DNA of 64,000 nucleotides from Streblospio benedicti (taxonomy: Eukaryota > Annelida > Polychaeta > Spionida > Spionidae), in contig CM032662.1 in assembly GCA_019095985.1 (NCBI GenBank), forward strand, positions 17,530,706 through 17,594,705, read 5' to 3'. The notes under the pieces are model-generated. The model worked only from the letters and a program-made list of their open reading frames with translations, ran no database searches and had not been told where the DNA came from. Position numbers and translations under genes: made by a program. This document shows positions 22,340 to 34,258 of the stretch, piece after piece. How positions within the stretch are numbered: the first letter of the stretch is position 1; every line of letters begins with the position of its first letter.

Positions 22340-25300
22340 CTTGTGCTGTTCATCTATCTGCTGTTCATGCATACCTGGTTTTAAGAGCTATATGTCATGC
22401 CGTCCAGTACACAAAAAGGCGAAGAAACCATCTGGTGGTATTGCAATTTTAGTGAGAAATGGATTAATTTCAAGTACGTGTTACATTAAAAGTCGATCAC
22501 CAGACATTATGTGGCTAAAAATTAACGCAGGAGATTGGGATGGCCATGACTTGTTTGTTGCATTTGTGTATATTAGTCCATCAAACTCTTCTTATTTAAA
22601 ATCTGATAACTCAGACTTATCAACATGGGAAACCTTAGAAAATGAACTTATAAAATTCCAGAATGCTGGAAGGTGCATCATCATGGGTGACATGAATGCA
22701 AGAACACATAGGGTAAAAGATTATATGATGAATGTTTCTGATGGTTTCCACCCATTCAATAATATGGTTAATCCAGACGATTGTTTAATGACCAGAATGA
22801 ACACTGATAAAACCGTGAATGAATATGGGAAAAAACTCATTGATTTGTGTATCACTACACAACTAAGAATTTTAAATGGCCGGACTCTAGGAGATATAAC
22901 TGGCAAATGTACGTGTTTTAAATATAATGGATGTAGTGCAATAGACTATGCTATTGTAGATCAGTCATTACTGAAATATGTTACACTCTTTACTGTTCAT
23001 TGTTATCTAGAAGATATCTCTGATCACTGTCCCATTGGTCTTTATATTAGGTCTAGACAGTCTAGAAAGGAGTGTGATAGTGGTGGGGGACTTACAGCTC
23101 CACCTAGATGTAAGTGGAATCAAGCTACTGAAAAATCGTTTGTTAATTATATTGAACAAAATGTTGCAACTCTGAATAGAATCACTGGTATACCCTTGAA
23201 TCATGACAATGTTGATGGTAATATTGATGATCTAACCTCATGGTTGGTTAAAGCATCAGGAGTGAAAACATACCGTTTTAAGAAAGCAAAGAAAAAAAAC
23301 GTAAAGTAAACAAGCCATGGTATACACGATGTGTGTGTAGCACTTCGTAAAGACTTAAAAATATTAGGAAGGTTACTAACAAATGACCCATTTGATAGAC
23401 AATTACGAGAAAGTTTTTTGTAATGAAAAAGCAGTACAAAAAAAATGTGTAAGTCTAATAAAAGTAAATATCAACAATCTATGCTGGATAAACTGGAGAA
23501 CTTAGAGAAAGAAAATCCCCAAGCTTATTGGAAACTGTTAAATTCTCTTCGTAAAGGGGAAGAACATGATTGTAGTACTATTACTAATGATGAGTGGGTA
23601 ACACACTATCAAAACTTATTCAGCATTAATAACAATAAATATGTGGACATATCAGATGAAGTGAATACCTTATTCAGTGAACCTTACTTTAACTCACTTG
23701 ATTACAAAATTACCCAAAAGGAAATCTTAGAGGCTGCAAAGTTGTTAAAAGATAACAAGGCATGTGGTATTGACAGTATACCCGCAGAAGTAATAAAGTG
23801 TTCCATGAAATATTGTATAGGATGGTATGAAAATGTCTTTAATTTTATGTATAATAATGCAGTCTATCCCAACTTATGGAGAGTTGGCATTGTTAGCAAC
23901 CTATTTAAGAAAGGCGACAGGTATGATCCGAATAACTACAGAGGTCTGACTATCACTTCATGTATGAGTAAATTATTTAGTATTGTTCTTAACCGGCGAC
24001 TGGAGAATTATTTAAAAATTAATGGTATCATCAAACCCCATCAAATAGGTTTTAAAAAGGGGGCTAGAACTACTGATCATATTTTTGTAATAAAAACTCT
24101 GATGGATAAATTTAGAAATAAGAGAGTAAAGAAATCATTATATATGTGCTTTGTAGATTTTGAAAAAAGCATATGACAGCGTATGGCATAAGGGGTTGAT
24201 ATTAAAATTGTTAAAAAATGGCATACGGGGACGCTTTGCTCGTTTAATACAATGTATTTACCAAGTTAATAGGATGTGTGTAAAAACAAATGGTATTTTA
24301 TCTGGTTATTTTAATGGATATAAAGGTGTTCGACAGGGAGATGTTATGAGTCCAAATCTATTCAATATATTTGTCAATGATATTCCTGATTGTATCTTAA
24401 ATGATCACGATACTCCAGACCTACATAACCAACCCGTTGGGTGCTTGATGTATGCAGATGACCTTGTCATTTTGTCACATACAGCCCCAGGTTTGCAAAA
24501 AGAGATTGTCTGAACTAGAAAATTATTGTACTAAATGGCATTTGAAAGTCAATGTTAAAAAAACTAAGATAATGGTTGTAAATTCATCTAATTCAATTAA
24601 TAATGAATGCTTTAAAATCTATGACAATCTGTTAGAAATTGTAGATAAATACTCATATTTAGGTGTTATGTTAAGTTCAGATGGTAAGATGTTAAACGCA
24701 CAACTGGATATGCGTCACCGGGCTTTAAAAGCCATATTTAAAACTCAGTCAATTCTGGCAGGCTATAGTGTAAGGCCTAGGTTAAGTATGGCGATATTTG
24801 ATAAACTTATTAAACCGGTTTGTATGTATGGATGTGAAGCATGGATAGAATCTGCATTAAATGTCAGAAATCGAGAATGTGATTTAGAGAGCCTATTCAT
24901 GCAATTTAAGAAAGCTCCTATAGAAAAGGTTCATGTTAAGTATTGTAAAATTGCACTTGGTGTTAATAACAAAAGCTCCAATGTGGCGGTGAGTGGTGAA
25001 TTGGGTAGATTTCCTATCATGATTGATATTATGCTACATTCGTTAAAATTCTATATACATGTGAAAGAAAATAAGTCAAATAATCCTTTATTACAGTGTG
25101 CTATGGTAGAAACTGAATCCAGACAATGTAAATGGTTAAAGTTGATGCAGTGTGCACTTAAAGCTTCTCCGGGTTTACAATTACATAATCTACAAGTAAA
25201 AGATATTCCGGTAGTAGCAAAGAGTTTGAAATATTTGTATGTTAATATGTGGAAAGAAAGAGGTCCATGGTAATAATATAAACCCATTACATGGCAAACT

Positions 25301-25620
25301 ATGTACGTATCGGAAAATTAAGCAAAACTTTTGTTATGAAAATTATTTAGATGATAAAAATAGAGATGATCGATCTGCTGTTACTAAATTAAGAATCAGT
25401 GCACATAAGTTATTTATTGAAAGAGGGACGATATATTAGGCCACCTCTTAACCGGAATGAGAGAATTTGCTCTCACTGTCTTATAAATAAAAAGGCACAC
25501 ATTGAGGATGAGTTCCATGCTTTAATAGTTTGTCCTAAATATTGTGAAAGGAATTTTTAACTCAGTTGAATGTATATGTCCTAATTTTAAAGATTTGGAT
25601 GATTATGAAAAATTTATACC
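22340..25620 (+). mobile_element. APE-type LINE, 5'-truncated, several frameshifts
   Basis: The endonuclease part shows GGIAILVRNGLISS, VAFVYISP, CIIMGDMNAR, IDYAIVDQ and ISDHCPI in one frame to about 23309. The linker (NKPWYT onward) and reverse transcriptase follow in other frames: NKACGIDSIPAEVIK, FKKGDRYDPNNYRGLTITSC, IGFKKGARTTDHIF, CFVDFEK then AYDSVWHKGL, GVRQGDVMSPNLFNIFVNDI, and the catalytic LMYADDLVILS at about 24445-24480. The C-terminus has ICSHCLINKKAHIEDEFHAL then IVCPKY, a cysteine-histidine tail common in such elements. I count at least four frame changes (about 23306, 24165, 24505 and in the tail), so it is dead. The N-terminal part of the endonuclease is missing. The clade is not assigned; it resembles a family common in marine invertebrates. 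Confidence 0.9.
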
Positions 25621-26640
25621 CAAGCCCCGATTGGGTTGGTTAAGACTATACGCACGAAGTCCGTAGGCTATGAACTCAACTCAGAATTCAGCACGATTTT
25701 CAGCACGATTTTCAGCAAAACGCACCGGATGACCCCGTGTTAGTACGGGTGACCCCGAACGAATGACGTACATCACGTTCACATAACTACGTCACACGTA
25801 CGTTGATAAACGTGGTGGTTGCACCTACTGTACTCAATAATGGATAACGTAACACTTTCATATCGGCTAAGGAGAATTAGACAAATAAAAACAGTGATGC
25901 TTCTATTTCTCAAAGTTTACATAGAAATGTCAAGGTACATTTAACAGTTTAATGAGGATACTAGCTGTCATTGTCCCACTGAACGTTGCCACTTGAAATC
26001 CCGTGGTCTGTCTGCGAATGTATGTTTATCAAAAACGGAATAGTTCAATGTTTAAGGTTGTGGAGCTTATAAAACTGCGTAATTATTCATACACCTATGT
26101 AAAATTTACTACTGAAACCGTTTTCATGCATACTAGATGATTGTTTACAACATTTCTGAGTGGAAACGTTTAAAAAATTGTGTTGTTTATTCCCGGGATC
26201 GGCAAAATATCTGCGTAGTTGACACCATCATTTATTCGTTTTCAAAGAAACACACGATATACGGAGCCGACCACGGAGCCCATGCAGCTTTCATAAGACT
26301 GCTGTCAAACACCTTATCTGTGATCCGCCATTTGAATTGTCATAAAATATCCCTGGCATGTCGTAATGCCCCGTTTCTCCCGTGATATCGGTCGTTGCTA
26401 AAAGGCAGACCACCAAAAGAATGACGGCGATGTGCATTTTCGTTTTGTCACAATGTACTAGGTTGGAAATCGAGTTTTAATAAATTAAGAATAGATAAGA
26501 TGTTTTTATTGTGACAAAACTTAAACATTTTACTTATGAATATTAACAAAATTTGATACCACAGCAGCCTACCAGTCATCACGATATGCCGGGGTATTGA
26601 TGTTGAAAAAAATAATTGATTAGCTCAAAAATGAATTTTT
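25621..26640. other. About 1 kb block separating LINE body from LINE 3' end
   Basis: The LINE frame ends abruptly near 25615 (NFKDLDDYEKFI). A LINE-like C-terminal segment and tail resume near 26730. The block between has a different composition, with a direct repeat of cagcacgattttcag at 25690-25716 and an inverted pair GTTTTGTCACAAT / ATTGTGACAAAAC at about 26452 and 26507. I see no clean terminal inverted repeats, so insertion is inferred only from the interrupted LINE. Confidence 0.35.
26292..26437 (-). CDS. Possible tiny secreted peptide (48 aa), doubtful
   Basis: On the minus strand an ATG at 26437 opens MHIAVILLVVCLLATTDITG, which looks like a clean signal peptide. GHYDMPGIFYDNSNGG and a stop soon after follow. 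A possible donor (ATAAG|gtgttt) lies before the stop, so this could instead be a first exon. No family is recognised, no downstream exon was found, and it lies inside a block that may be an insertion. It is kept as a candidate because the leader is unusually good. Confidence 0.2.
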
Positions 26641-26699
26641 TATTATTTTCACGGGCCGGGGTATCAGGTAACCCGGGTTACGGCGTGGTGTATCATATG

Positions 26700-27110
26700 A
26701 GGGGTTTGGGCCTTAAGCAACTGCTTATGTATACATATTATTTATTATGTCAGCTGAAGGTCAAAGAGGTAAACTGGTTAGTCAACTTTGTAAACGTGTT
26801 ATTTTATATGACAAAGAAAATTGACATTCATATCACTTTGGAGTTCAGTATCTAATATGATGACATTTGGAAGAGTTGATATACTATATTTTTATATAAA
26901 ATAAGCTGTACTATACTATATTAGTATATAATATAGTACCATGCATAAGTGTAACATAATCCCATAATTAGTTTAGTGTGTTTTGTAATTTTGTATATAT
27001 GTTTAATTCTTGTTGTTTGTTTATTTTTGGTAGTACTGATAGATTTAATGTAAATCTAAGGTGAAAATAAACTCATTCTTATTCTTATTCTTTATTCTAT
27101 CCGCATTTAT
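26700..27110 (+). mobile_element. LINE C-terminal remnant and 3' tail
   Basis: A short segment (CQLKVKEVNWLVNFVNVLFY then MTKK) resembles the last residues of LINE proteins of the type at 22340. About 200 bases of AT-rich 3' UTR follow. It ends in AATAAA (27067) and cattcttattcttattctt, a microsatellite tail typical of several LINE clades. It may be the displaced end of the element at 22340-25620. Confidence 0.45.
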
Positions 27111-28269
27111 CTTATCTTATTGAAATGCATCAAATGTTGATTAGCTGTATGGGAAATAATATTATGAATAGGCCTACCCTAAAATCCCACTAGATTGTTT
27201 TTAGTAAAAACTTTTAGACTATTTCGATTTTGTGTACAGCATACTTCAACGTGTCCATATGTGCATATTATATTAATGATAATCGTAAAAGGAACAGTAA
27301 GCTCTAAATTTATTACACGCACATAAATCAAAATTATCAGTCGTTTTATGTATTATTAATGTGAGGCTGGCAAGAAATATAGTTGCATTGTTCGTAAGAA
27401 TTTCTCGTGTTTGATACCCTCCACAAAGGCGGAGCAAGGAGGTGGGGCATAGCCTCCTCTCCGTCCCATACCTATAAGTCCTGTGGGCCTGCCCCTACCC
27501 TTTTCGGAAAACCTGAATGTGCCAGTGATCCTTACATATCCTTGCTGTTTTTACACGTACACGAGCATATTATAGCTATCATTTGTCGTTTGGCAGGTTT
27601 GCTACTTGGTATGTAGAATATGTACATCTACATGCACGTGTAAGGTTAGCACCTCGTTCATGATTTAGATTGGCCAGCATTGGTTAGATGTCCATTAATT
27701 GCGATTTGCAAATCGTCTATCTGAAATGGGTCATTATAAATATAGATTTGAGACACATTACACTCCCAAATCAGTAAGAATCAAGACCTGCAACCGTGTT
27801 CACGCTGTGCACCTCATTGGACCTACCTGCCATGGATAAACTATTACAGACAGTGCGTGCATATGCACAGTGGCTCTGTCCCAATGTATAGAATCTGGAC
27901 GAATCCAGCCACCATATCAAGCATTTTTGCTGCATTTGAGAATGAATGATCTAAATTACATTAGAAATTATGTTTCAATACTTAAAATGTCCTTAGAATC
28001 CACGTAGACTTCCACAAAATTGCGTTTAAGTGTTCGGGAAGTCCCACAGAATGCAGCTGGAAAATAGAATTGCTTTTTGAAAGTACTGACAACGTTTCTA
28101 CAATGTACCAATATACAACCAATTCATGACACACCATATACAATCTCAAAATACAATGTTCTGGATGAAATAGAACGACCTATAACAGAGCTAGCCGTCG
28201 TGCACACCACAAATACGTGTAATATGGTCTAGTTTTGTTAGATAAATTGATTTTGCTGATGATGATAAC
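27111..28269. other. Non-coding stretch, nothing recognised
   Basis: No supported exon. One TAGGCCTA 8-mer lies at 27169. Short open frames here look like chance. Confidence 0.5.
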
Positions 28270-28960
28270 AATATTAATTTTTTAACTGTCACCTCGGGTT
28301 GGGGCAAGTGATTTAGCTGTAAATTGGTTGTTATCCTATATATCTCATAGACAAGTGGTTGGTATTAATGGTTCATTTACAACAATTATGTGTGCAAGTG
28401 ATAATGTACAATAAAGGACCAAATCTGAGACCTGTATTATTTCACATTTATGTTAACAATATGTATAAAACAATATCTTGTAACTTAAATTTATATGCAG
28501 ATGATTCCACATTCTTAGTCTGTCGTTTCACTGATAATGAAATTGAAAAGAATCTGAGTTTAGAACTTCAGAAGTAAAATAATTTGGTTGAAAAAAATTG
28601 TAACCCCATTTGGGTAAACCAGTAAATATAGTATTTTATTTAAACCGAATTTTAAAAAGCTTCAACTTTAGATTTTAAATTCAATTTTGTATCTCTAGAA
28701 TCTAAATCATTTAGATGCTCTTTTAGGTCACTAGGTGTTGATTTACTGGCTTTATCAGCTGTTAAAAATTGATAATGATCTCAATTTTTATATAGAAAAA
28801 GCTAATATAATGTTTTAACTATTTTGTATAGGATTGTTAATGACTAGACTATGGATGTTGTTTGTGGTATACAGATGTGTAAACAGGTTTATCAGAGATA
28901 AATTTCAGACAGCTCAGCATAATTGTTATTGTTATTTAGTGTTATCACTGTGGTACATGG
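28270..28960 (+). pseudogene. LINE reverse-transcriptase remnant
   Basis: Decayed frames give LAVNWLLSYISHRQVVGING, then GPNLRPVLFHIYVNNMYKTI, then NLYADDSTFLV and NEIEKNLSLELQK. The order (SYL-repeat region, GP..GPLLF-IYINDL, YADD, EIEKxLNxDL) is that of CR1/L2-like LINE reverse transcriptases. A little of the thumb region follows (SLESKSFRCSFRSLGVD). There are several stops and frame changes and no endonuclease part. Confidence 0.7.
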
Positions 28961-29022
28961 TGTCGTGCTCGTGAGCAATCAATATGTATGTATAATCTAG
29001 GCCTCAAAATCAAGGTGCATAA

Positions 29023-29280
29023 GGCATCGACCATTTGATCTCGGAGGGGGGGGGGCAGCAAAAATATTGAAAAAAATAAATAACGCAAGGCTGAAAATTG
29101 GTGAAAAAATAATAACGTTTCATTTGGCTAGAAAAAAATAATTGTCAAATATGGCTTTAAACAGCTTTAAACAGCTTGAAAAAATGATCGAGGTTCAGTA
29201 ATCTAAGAAAAAAAAATAACAATTGAAGCTATGGTGAAAATAGCTGCCCTCCCTCCCCTCGAGATTAAATGGCCGATGCC
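29023..29280. mobile_element. Harbinger-type MITE, complete copy
   Basis: The 258 bp element starts GGCATCGACCATTTGATCTC and ends with the inverted match GAGATTAAATGGCCGATGCC, giving terminal repeats of about 38 bp that include a G/C run. TAA flanks both sides (29020-29022 and 29281-29283), the target-site type of PIF/Harbinger elements. Its interior matches bases 1-226 of the window. No coding capacity. Confidence 0.85.
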
Positions 29281-29283
29281 TAA

Positions 29284-31317
29284 TGTGTTACATAAACTAA
29301 CCTATAAACCTTCGTAAACATCATTAAGTGGGTGCAAACACGGTTTTCATTGAGGATTCCTTGAGTGCCCATTTCATACATTAGTGACACTGCTGACACT
29401 AACCATGGCTTTATGTTACAGTCATGCTCTCCACAAAAGATAGACAACAAAGAGACAAAGGCAGTAACATTAAGTTTGGGGTTGTGGTTATATTGGATAT
29501 GCATCCCATACCATGTGATAGTTGGTTGCTTGGTGTCTGATGATAGTCACAGGAAGACGCTTACGACACCTAAACTGCAAGCAATGTCATCGTCCGAAAC
29601 CAGCATGTACTTGCAACCAAAATAGCGGCCTGAACGTGTAACTAAACATTGAGCAGCTTGCACTATGGCAAAGGATAGGCAATTATGTGTAACCAGGGCG
29701 GGCCTTTACATCCAAAATTCATGTTTATAAAGAATGGCCCCTTACATAGAAAATACTGGATCTTAGATCAAGCCATTGGGCGTAAAAAGTAAAATAGATC
29801 ACCACTGCTTTACACAGTAGCATATGATAATTGATAATAACGAACCGTACAAACATTTGAATCAACTAGCAACGTGGCCGTTTTGGTAACACGTACAGGA
29901 CGCTATTTTGGTTACAAATACAGGCCGGTTTCGGATGGTGAATATTTGATAATATTTTTTCTATTATACCTTGGTAACACTAACTGGCATCATGGACCCC
30001 AGCATCGTTGAATGGCGGATGGGGCTATATATACCATATTTACTATACCAACACCATTCTTACTCATATAAAGTCATGTATACGAAAAGGCAATTAATCA
30101 TACAAAAACAAGATGAACCTGGGCATCAATTTTAGGCTGGATCATGCTATTGAAATAAGACAAAATCCTTTCACACTGAATATCAAGGGCTCACATTATT
30201 ACTCAAAACGTGTTTCGAGCCCGAAATTCCTTTGATATTGATTCATGATATTGAGCTCTATTTTATCTCCATTTTGAGTTCTCTCATTGGTTGTGTTGCA
30301 TTCACAGAACTTTAATCATGTTTCGTAGAGTATGCCTGGATCAGGTTGAGAAACACCTAGAGTCACTCCAAGTATATGCTCGTAAACGTAGATCTCAGCC
30401 ATGTCATTTTAGTCACAGCTAAGGGAAGAAAAATAGTGTCTATGGTAATGGGAACGTAATGCTCTCCATGGCCCAGATTATACATACTTCAGTAGAGCAT
30501 CACTGATAAGACTAACCAAGGGTGGCATCAAGTGGTCTTAATAGAGGGGGGTCTCTTTATGGACGTTTGGAGTGTTTTTTTAAATGAAGACTTGGGACTG
30601 TAATGAATCATCATATGATAGAGGCGGTGTCTTTATAGAGGTGGTCTTAATTAAAGGTTCTAATGTACGCATAGCCAAATTGGCAAAGTGGTGCCAATCC
30701 CTTACTATTTGAACTAACCCATGTGATGCCTTTGGCGTCTTTATGACGTCACATGACTCCAACATGGCTGCCGCTGTCTGCTATTTTTAGCACTCGGATC
30801 TACTCGGAATGTTTCGGAGCTCAACAGACTGTTGTGAGAGCAGCGGAAACATCCGAGGATTACCGAATGTATTTTTAGTACATCTTGCCACAGCAAGGTA
30901 TCATCTATCAAATTTTATAGATATATGCAGAGAGACCAACTTTTCAGATGAAAGATGTTTTTAGTATAAAATCGCCAATAGACAGCCAGCACGACCACCT
31001 TGATTATTAACGATCGCCTGCAGTCAGATCTGGTCTAGCTAGTCACGTTTAGGAGTTCCCGCACTTGGGGCGGTACGGGGGGCGGCAGGGGGTCTTACTA
31101 TATGTCGAGTAGTACAGGTATGCCATTTCTATAGGTCACCTTTTTAGACATCTCAGGTATAGTGATGGGTCTAAGTTTTGTGATTTTTGGTTTAGCTATG
31201 GGTTTGAAATTAAATGTACATGTATTGTTATTGTAAGTTTCATTTTGTTTGATACTGATAAAAAATTGAATATTTTGTTTATAAAATGTTAACAGTATGT
31301 AGTTTCTTTATCTAATA
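29284..31317. other. Non-coding stretch with one old MITE-like piece
   Basis: No exon is supported. At about 30528-30666 ggtcttaatagaggggggtc and gtctttatagaggtggtctt (inverted: agaaccttt...agaccacctctataaagaca) look like a decayed mariner-derived short element. The same kind of text recurs at about 54300-54430. Confidence 0.4.
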
Positions 31318-31410
31318 GGTGTAGACATGGGTCACTTTTCATTATCAAGGTATAGACATGGGTCACTTTTTCATTGTCAAGGTATAGACATGAGGCACTT
31401 TTTATGGCAA
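31318..31410. repeat. Minisatellite, three ~31 bp units
   Basis: Three consecutive units begin ggtgtagacatgggtcactt, ggtatagacatgggtcactt and ggtatagacatgaggcactt, with 1-2 base length differences. Confidence 0.85.
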
Positions 31411-31489
31411 ATTAGTATATCGATGGGTACCGTTATGACGTTCGTAATGGCATACCAGAACCCATTTTTGAAGAGAGATCCCCCCCCCA

Positions 31490-32240
31490 TTTTTGAGCTC
31501 CCGCAGACAGATAGTTTTGGTAATGTGGAACAAGTTGCAAGCTGAAATTAGCCTCTTCTTAAATGGTGGAGAATTTGATTGGTCTCTTAAATCACTTAAA
31601 AGGAGGTTGAGATTTATGTCAATAAAATGTATTGCAAAAGTAGTAGCAACTTATGTAAACCACCAATACAGTAGTAAAAGAATTGGCTGTCAATAAACAT
31701 TTCTGGTCACTTCCTATGAGGAATCTGTCAGTCAAAATTCGGACCTTTGGAGTGATCAAATTACTCTTCAATTACTGAACGAAAATCAATGTTCAAAGGC
31801 CATTGTTACCAATGTCTGCAAGTTAAAAAGTCGTATCATAAGTATGAAAATGATACACATCACAGAAGTCTATGTTCTGCTAAGTTAAAAGAATGTCCAG
31901 ACGTAAGTAATGTTGCTGAATCCAGTTTGCCTGCATCAAGTCAAAGGGTAATAATGCAAACAGCACGTGCACAAATACAAGGTAATGGTCGAACCATTAC
32001 TACAAGGGTGATGTTCGACAGAGGTAGCCCACGCAGCTAATGCAGCTATATAACTTTAAAATTAGCAGATAAAATGTGTTTGAAACAAAATCACCGATTA
32101 ATTTTTATCCGTATGTGATTAGTCAATGAAAATAAAGACATCTACAATTGAAGCAACCATTTTGTTGTATGATAATTCCGTGTAAGAATTGACATTTGAT
32201 GTAGTGCCTCTAATTACAGCAATGTCTATAACATACTAAT
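31490..32240 (+). mobile_element. BEL/Pao LTR-retrotransposon fossil
   Basis: A decayed internal fragment. A gag-like piece is followed by a cysteine/histidine segment (CYQCLQVKKSYHKYEND, THHRSLC) and then VIMQTARAQIQGNG with MFDRGSPRS. This is the gag-to-aspartic-protease junction typical of BEL/Pao elements. No LTRs, reverse transcriptase or integrase were recognised nearby. It is broken in several places and looks old. Confidence 0.65.
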
Positions 32241-32780
32241 GTAAGCCCCCACCACCCACCCCCATATACATTGGATCGGTATATAAAACATGGGGGCGTT
32301 GCGAGTATAATATTCCGGGCTACTATAATAACGATATTTTAAATGGTATTTTCAGCACCTCCGGCTGCGCTAGTTTCATGTGTATAAAATCGTTAAATCC
32401 ACTGGTTGTGACTTCCTGACGTTCTTCTTACGCTATATTGAGCCTCAGTCGCATTTGATTTAGAGAGTTCACAAAATAGGATGAAGTATGTACAAAATTT
32501 AATATTGATATTGGTTGTGTCAACAACCAGATAACAACCAGTCATCATAATCATCTTTAATCATAGTTCGTTCTGCCGGAAATTACAAAGAAAAATCTCC
32601 ATACAGCCAGTTTAAAGCCTTGGAGGACATAAGCATTTACTCAAAATTAGCCAAAGCATAGAACTCAATGGAATGTGGTGAGAACTTGCAGTTCCTCAGT
32701 TTTGATAGGCCAGCCAGGTATTTTTGGGCAGTAACACGGTGCGCGTTCTTCATGTCATAAGTATCGGTGTATCGGGTAGG

Positions 32781-32878
32781 GAGACCACGTGGTGTTAGTA
32801 CATGAGGCTCCTGAGGCAGGTTTGTTAACCAACTGAGCCTCGGGGTGTGGTGTGGTGGGGTGTCACAATAGCTATTGT
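32781..32878 (-). mobile_element. SINE fragment (body only)
   Basis: The text accacgtggtgttagtacat, then aggcaggtttgttaaccaac and tgagcctcggggtg, matches the body of the complete minus-strand SINE at 52066-52338. The tRNA-like head and the conserved 3' tail are missing. Confidence 0.65.
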
Positions 32879-33305
32879 TTTCAAGCTACGTGAGCTCTTT
32901 TACGTTCAGAAGGCTTGGGGGAGGGGGGGATCAATAGGTCGGGTGGCTACGGACGGGCGCCGTATATAATGTGCTGTGCTGAAAATGAATAAGATTTTTG
33001 TGTCAACTGTGCTAAGATTATCACAGTCCCGGCAAGGATCAGATCGTATTTTAAAACCATAATTCAATTATGTTATTATATATTACCTGCTTTTCTTTCA
33101 AAACAATCTCTAAAATTTAAATTTCAAATATAATTTTAATCGATTTCGAACTCTACAGTTTCCTTTAAAAAAATAAACATTATAGCGTCATACACAGCCC
33201 CCTACCAGGGTGAAAGGTGTTTGAAACCGATTTTACTAAAAAATGTTGTAAGTAAACATCTATTTTATATTCTAATGTGTTTTTCCCAAGTTTGCTTGTG
33301 GATAC

Positions 33306-33431
33306 AATTATATTCTTCCCTCTCTCTTCTATAGACGGGCCACTTGACATAGCCAAATGGAAGATGTGTCTTCAGCTATGTCAATATAGTGGTAGGAGCT
33401 TGCTTGCCATAGAGAGAGAGAAGAAAATAAT
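33306..33431. repeat. Imperfect ~125 bp hairpin
   Basis: The outer arms aattatattcttccctctct and agagagagaagaaaataatt pair over about 25 bases. An inner stem TTGACATAGC / GCTATGTCAA encloses GAAGA-TGTG-TCTTC. The inner part alone (about 33350-33390) is a compact stem-loop. It could be a small foldback element or a transcribed hairpin; I see no gene context for it. Confidence 0.6.
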
Positions 33432-33680
33432 TCTATTTTATGTAAGATTGGACTCAGCAGTCATTTTCACATAGACATAAGAATTTCTACAATGAATTGC
33501 ACAGTTTTCATAAGCCTCGGAATCCTGTTTATCCGTGCTGATAAACGTACACACCGCGGACAGTCCGCTAGATTTCAAATGGCGACATGGTAACGGTATA
33601 TTCAATCACTGGTTGATAAAGTGCTTTGTGTTTTATATGCACATTGTATAATTTAGGAATCGTTAAAAAATACATCATAA

Positions 33681-33733
33681 GGGGGTGGGGTGGGGGTAGG
33701 GTTAGTGGTGGGGGTAGGGTGGGGGTAGGGGGA
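33681..33733 (+). repeat. G-tract cluster, quadruplex-prone
   Basis: More than eight runs of three to five G occur within 53 bases (gggggtggggtgggggtagg and similar). This satisfies the usual G-quadruplex pattern on the plus strand. It lies about 525 bases upstream of the second PAN/chitin-binding gene. Confidence 0.7.
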
Positions 33734-34258
33734 GTAATCGAAAGCTAACAAAAACTGACTGGTGTGCGTGCGTGTAAAAATAACAATTGGCGTAATTTGT
33801 GTACGATTCTTGAGTCCACAAATGCCATGGCTCAGTCTAATCGTTGAAACGCCCCAATTATTGATGAGCCTGGCAGGAAATAGACAGCTGAAAACAAATC
33901 ATTTGTTCGGCGTAATAAGACGCACCAGAAATCCATAACACAGTCCTTGTTGATTCTCCCGTGTGTATGTAAAAAAAGTAGTCGAAAGTAAATAGACTGA
34001 GTCACTGTTTTACCAGTAAGATCAGATGTAACATACATGTTCCATGAGTATGTTTTTGCTCATCTATTCAACTTTCACAAATGTTCTGGATTATGGCAAA
34101 TCAAATCACGGGATCAAAACTTAACAAGTAACATTATTCTGGATTATTATGTTTTTCATATTAAACATGCTCAACGTCACAAAATATAAGATTTAATATA
34201 AGTTCTACCCAATCGCTTGCCGCGTTAGCTGTTTATTTGGACAGGTTTATTACATCAA

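Noticed and set aside
22128-23309. One long open frame that appears to fuse the chitin-binding exon to a LINE endonuclease
   Set aside because: The first part is a wrong-frame reading of the chitin-binding exon, whose true frame ends in a stop at 22321. Only the part after about 22370 is LINE protein, so the fusion is a coincidence of open frames.
26137-26385. Plus-strand frame of 82 codons
   Set aside because: No leader, domain or splice support. It overlaps the minus-strand leader candidate and lies in the block interrupting the LINE.
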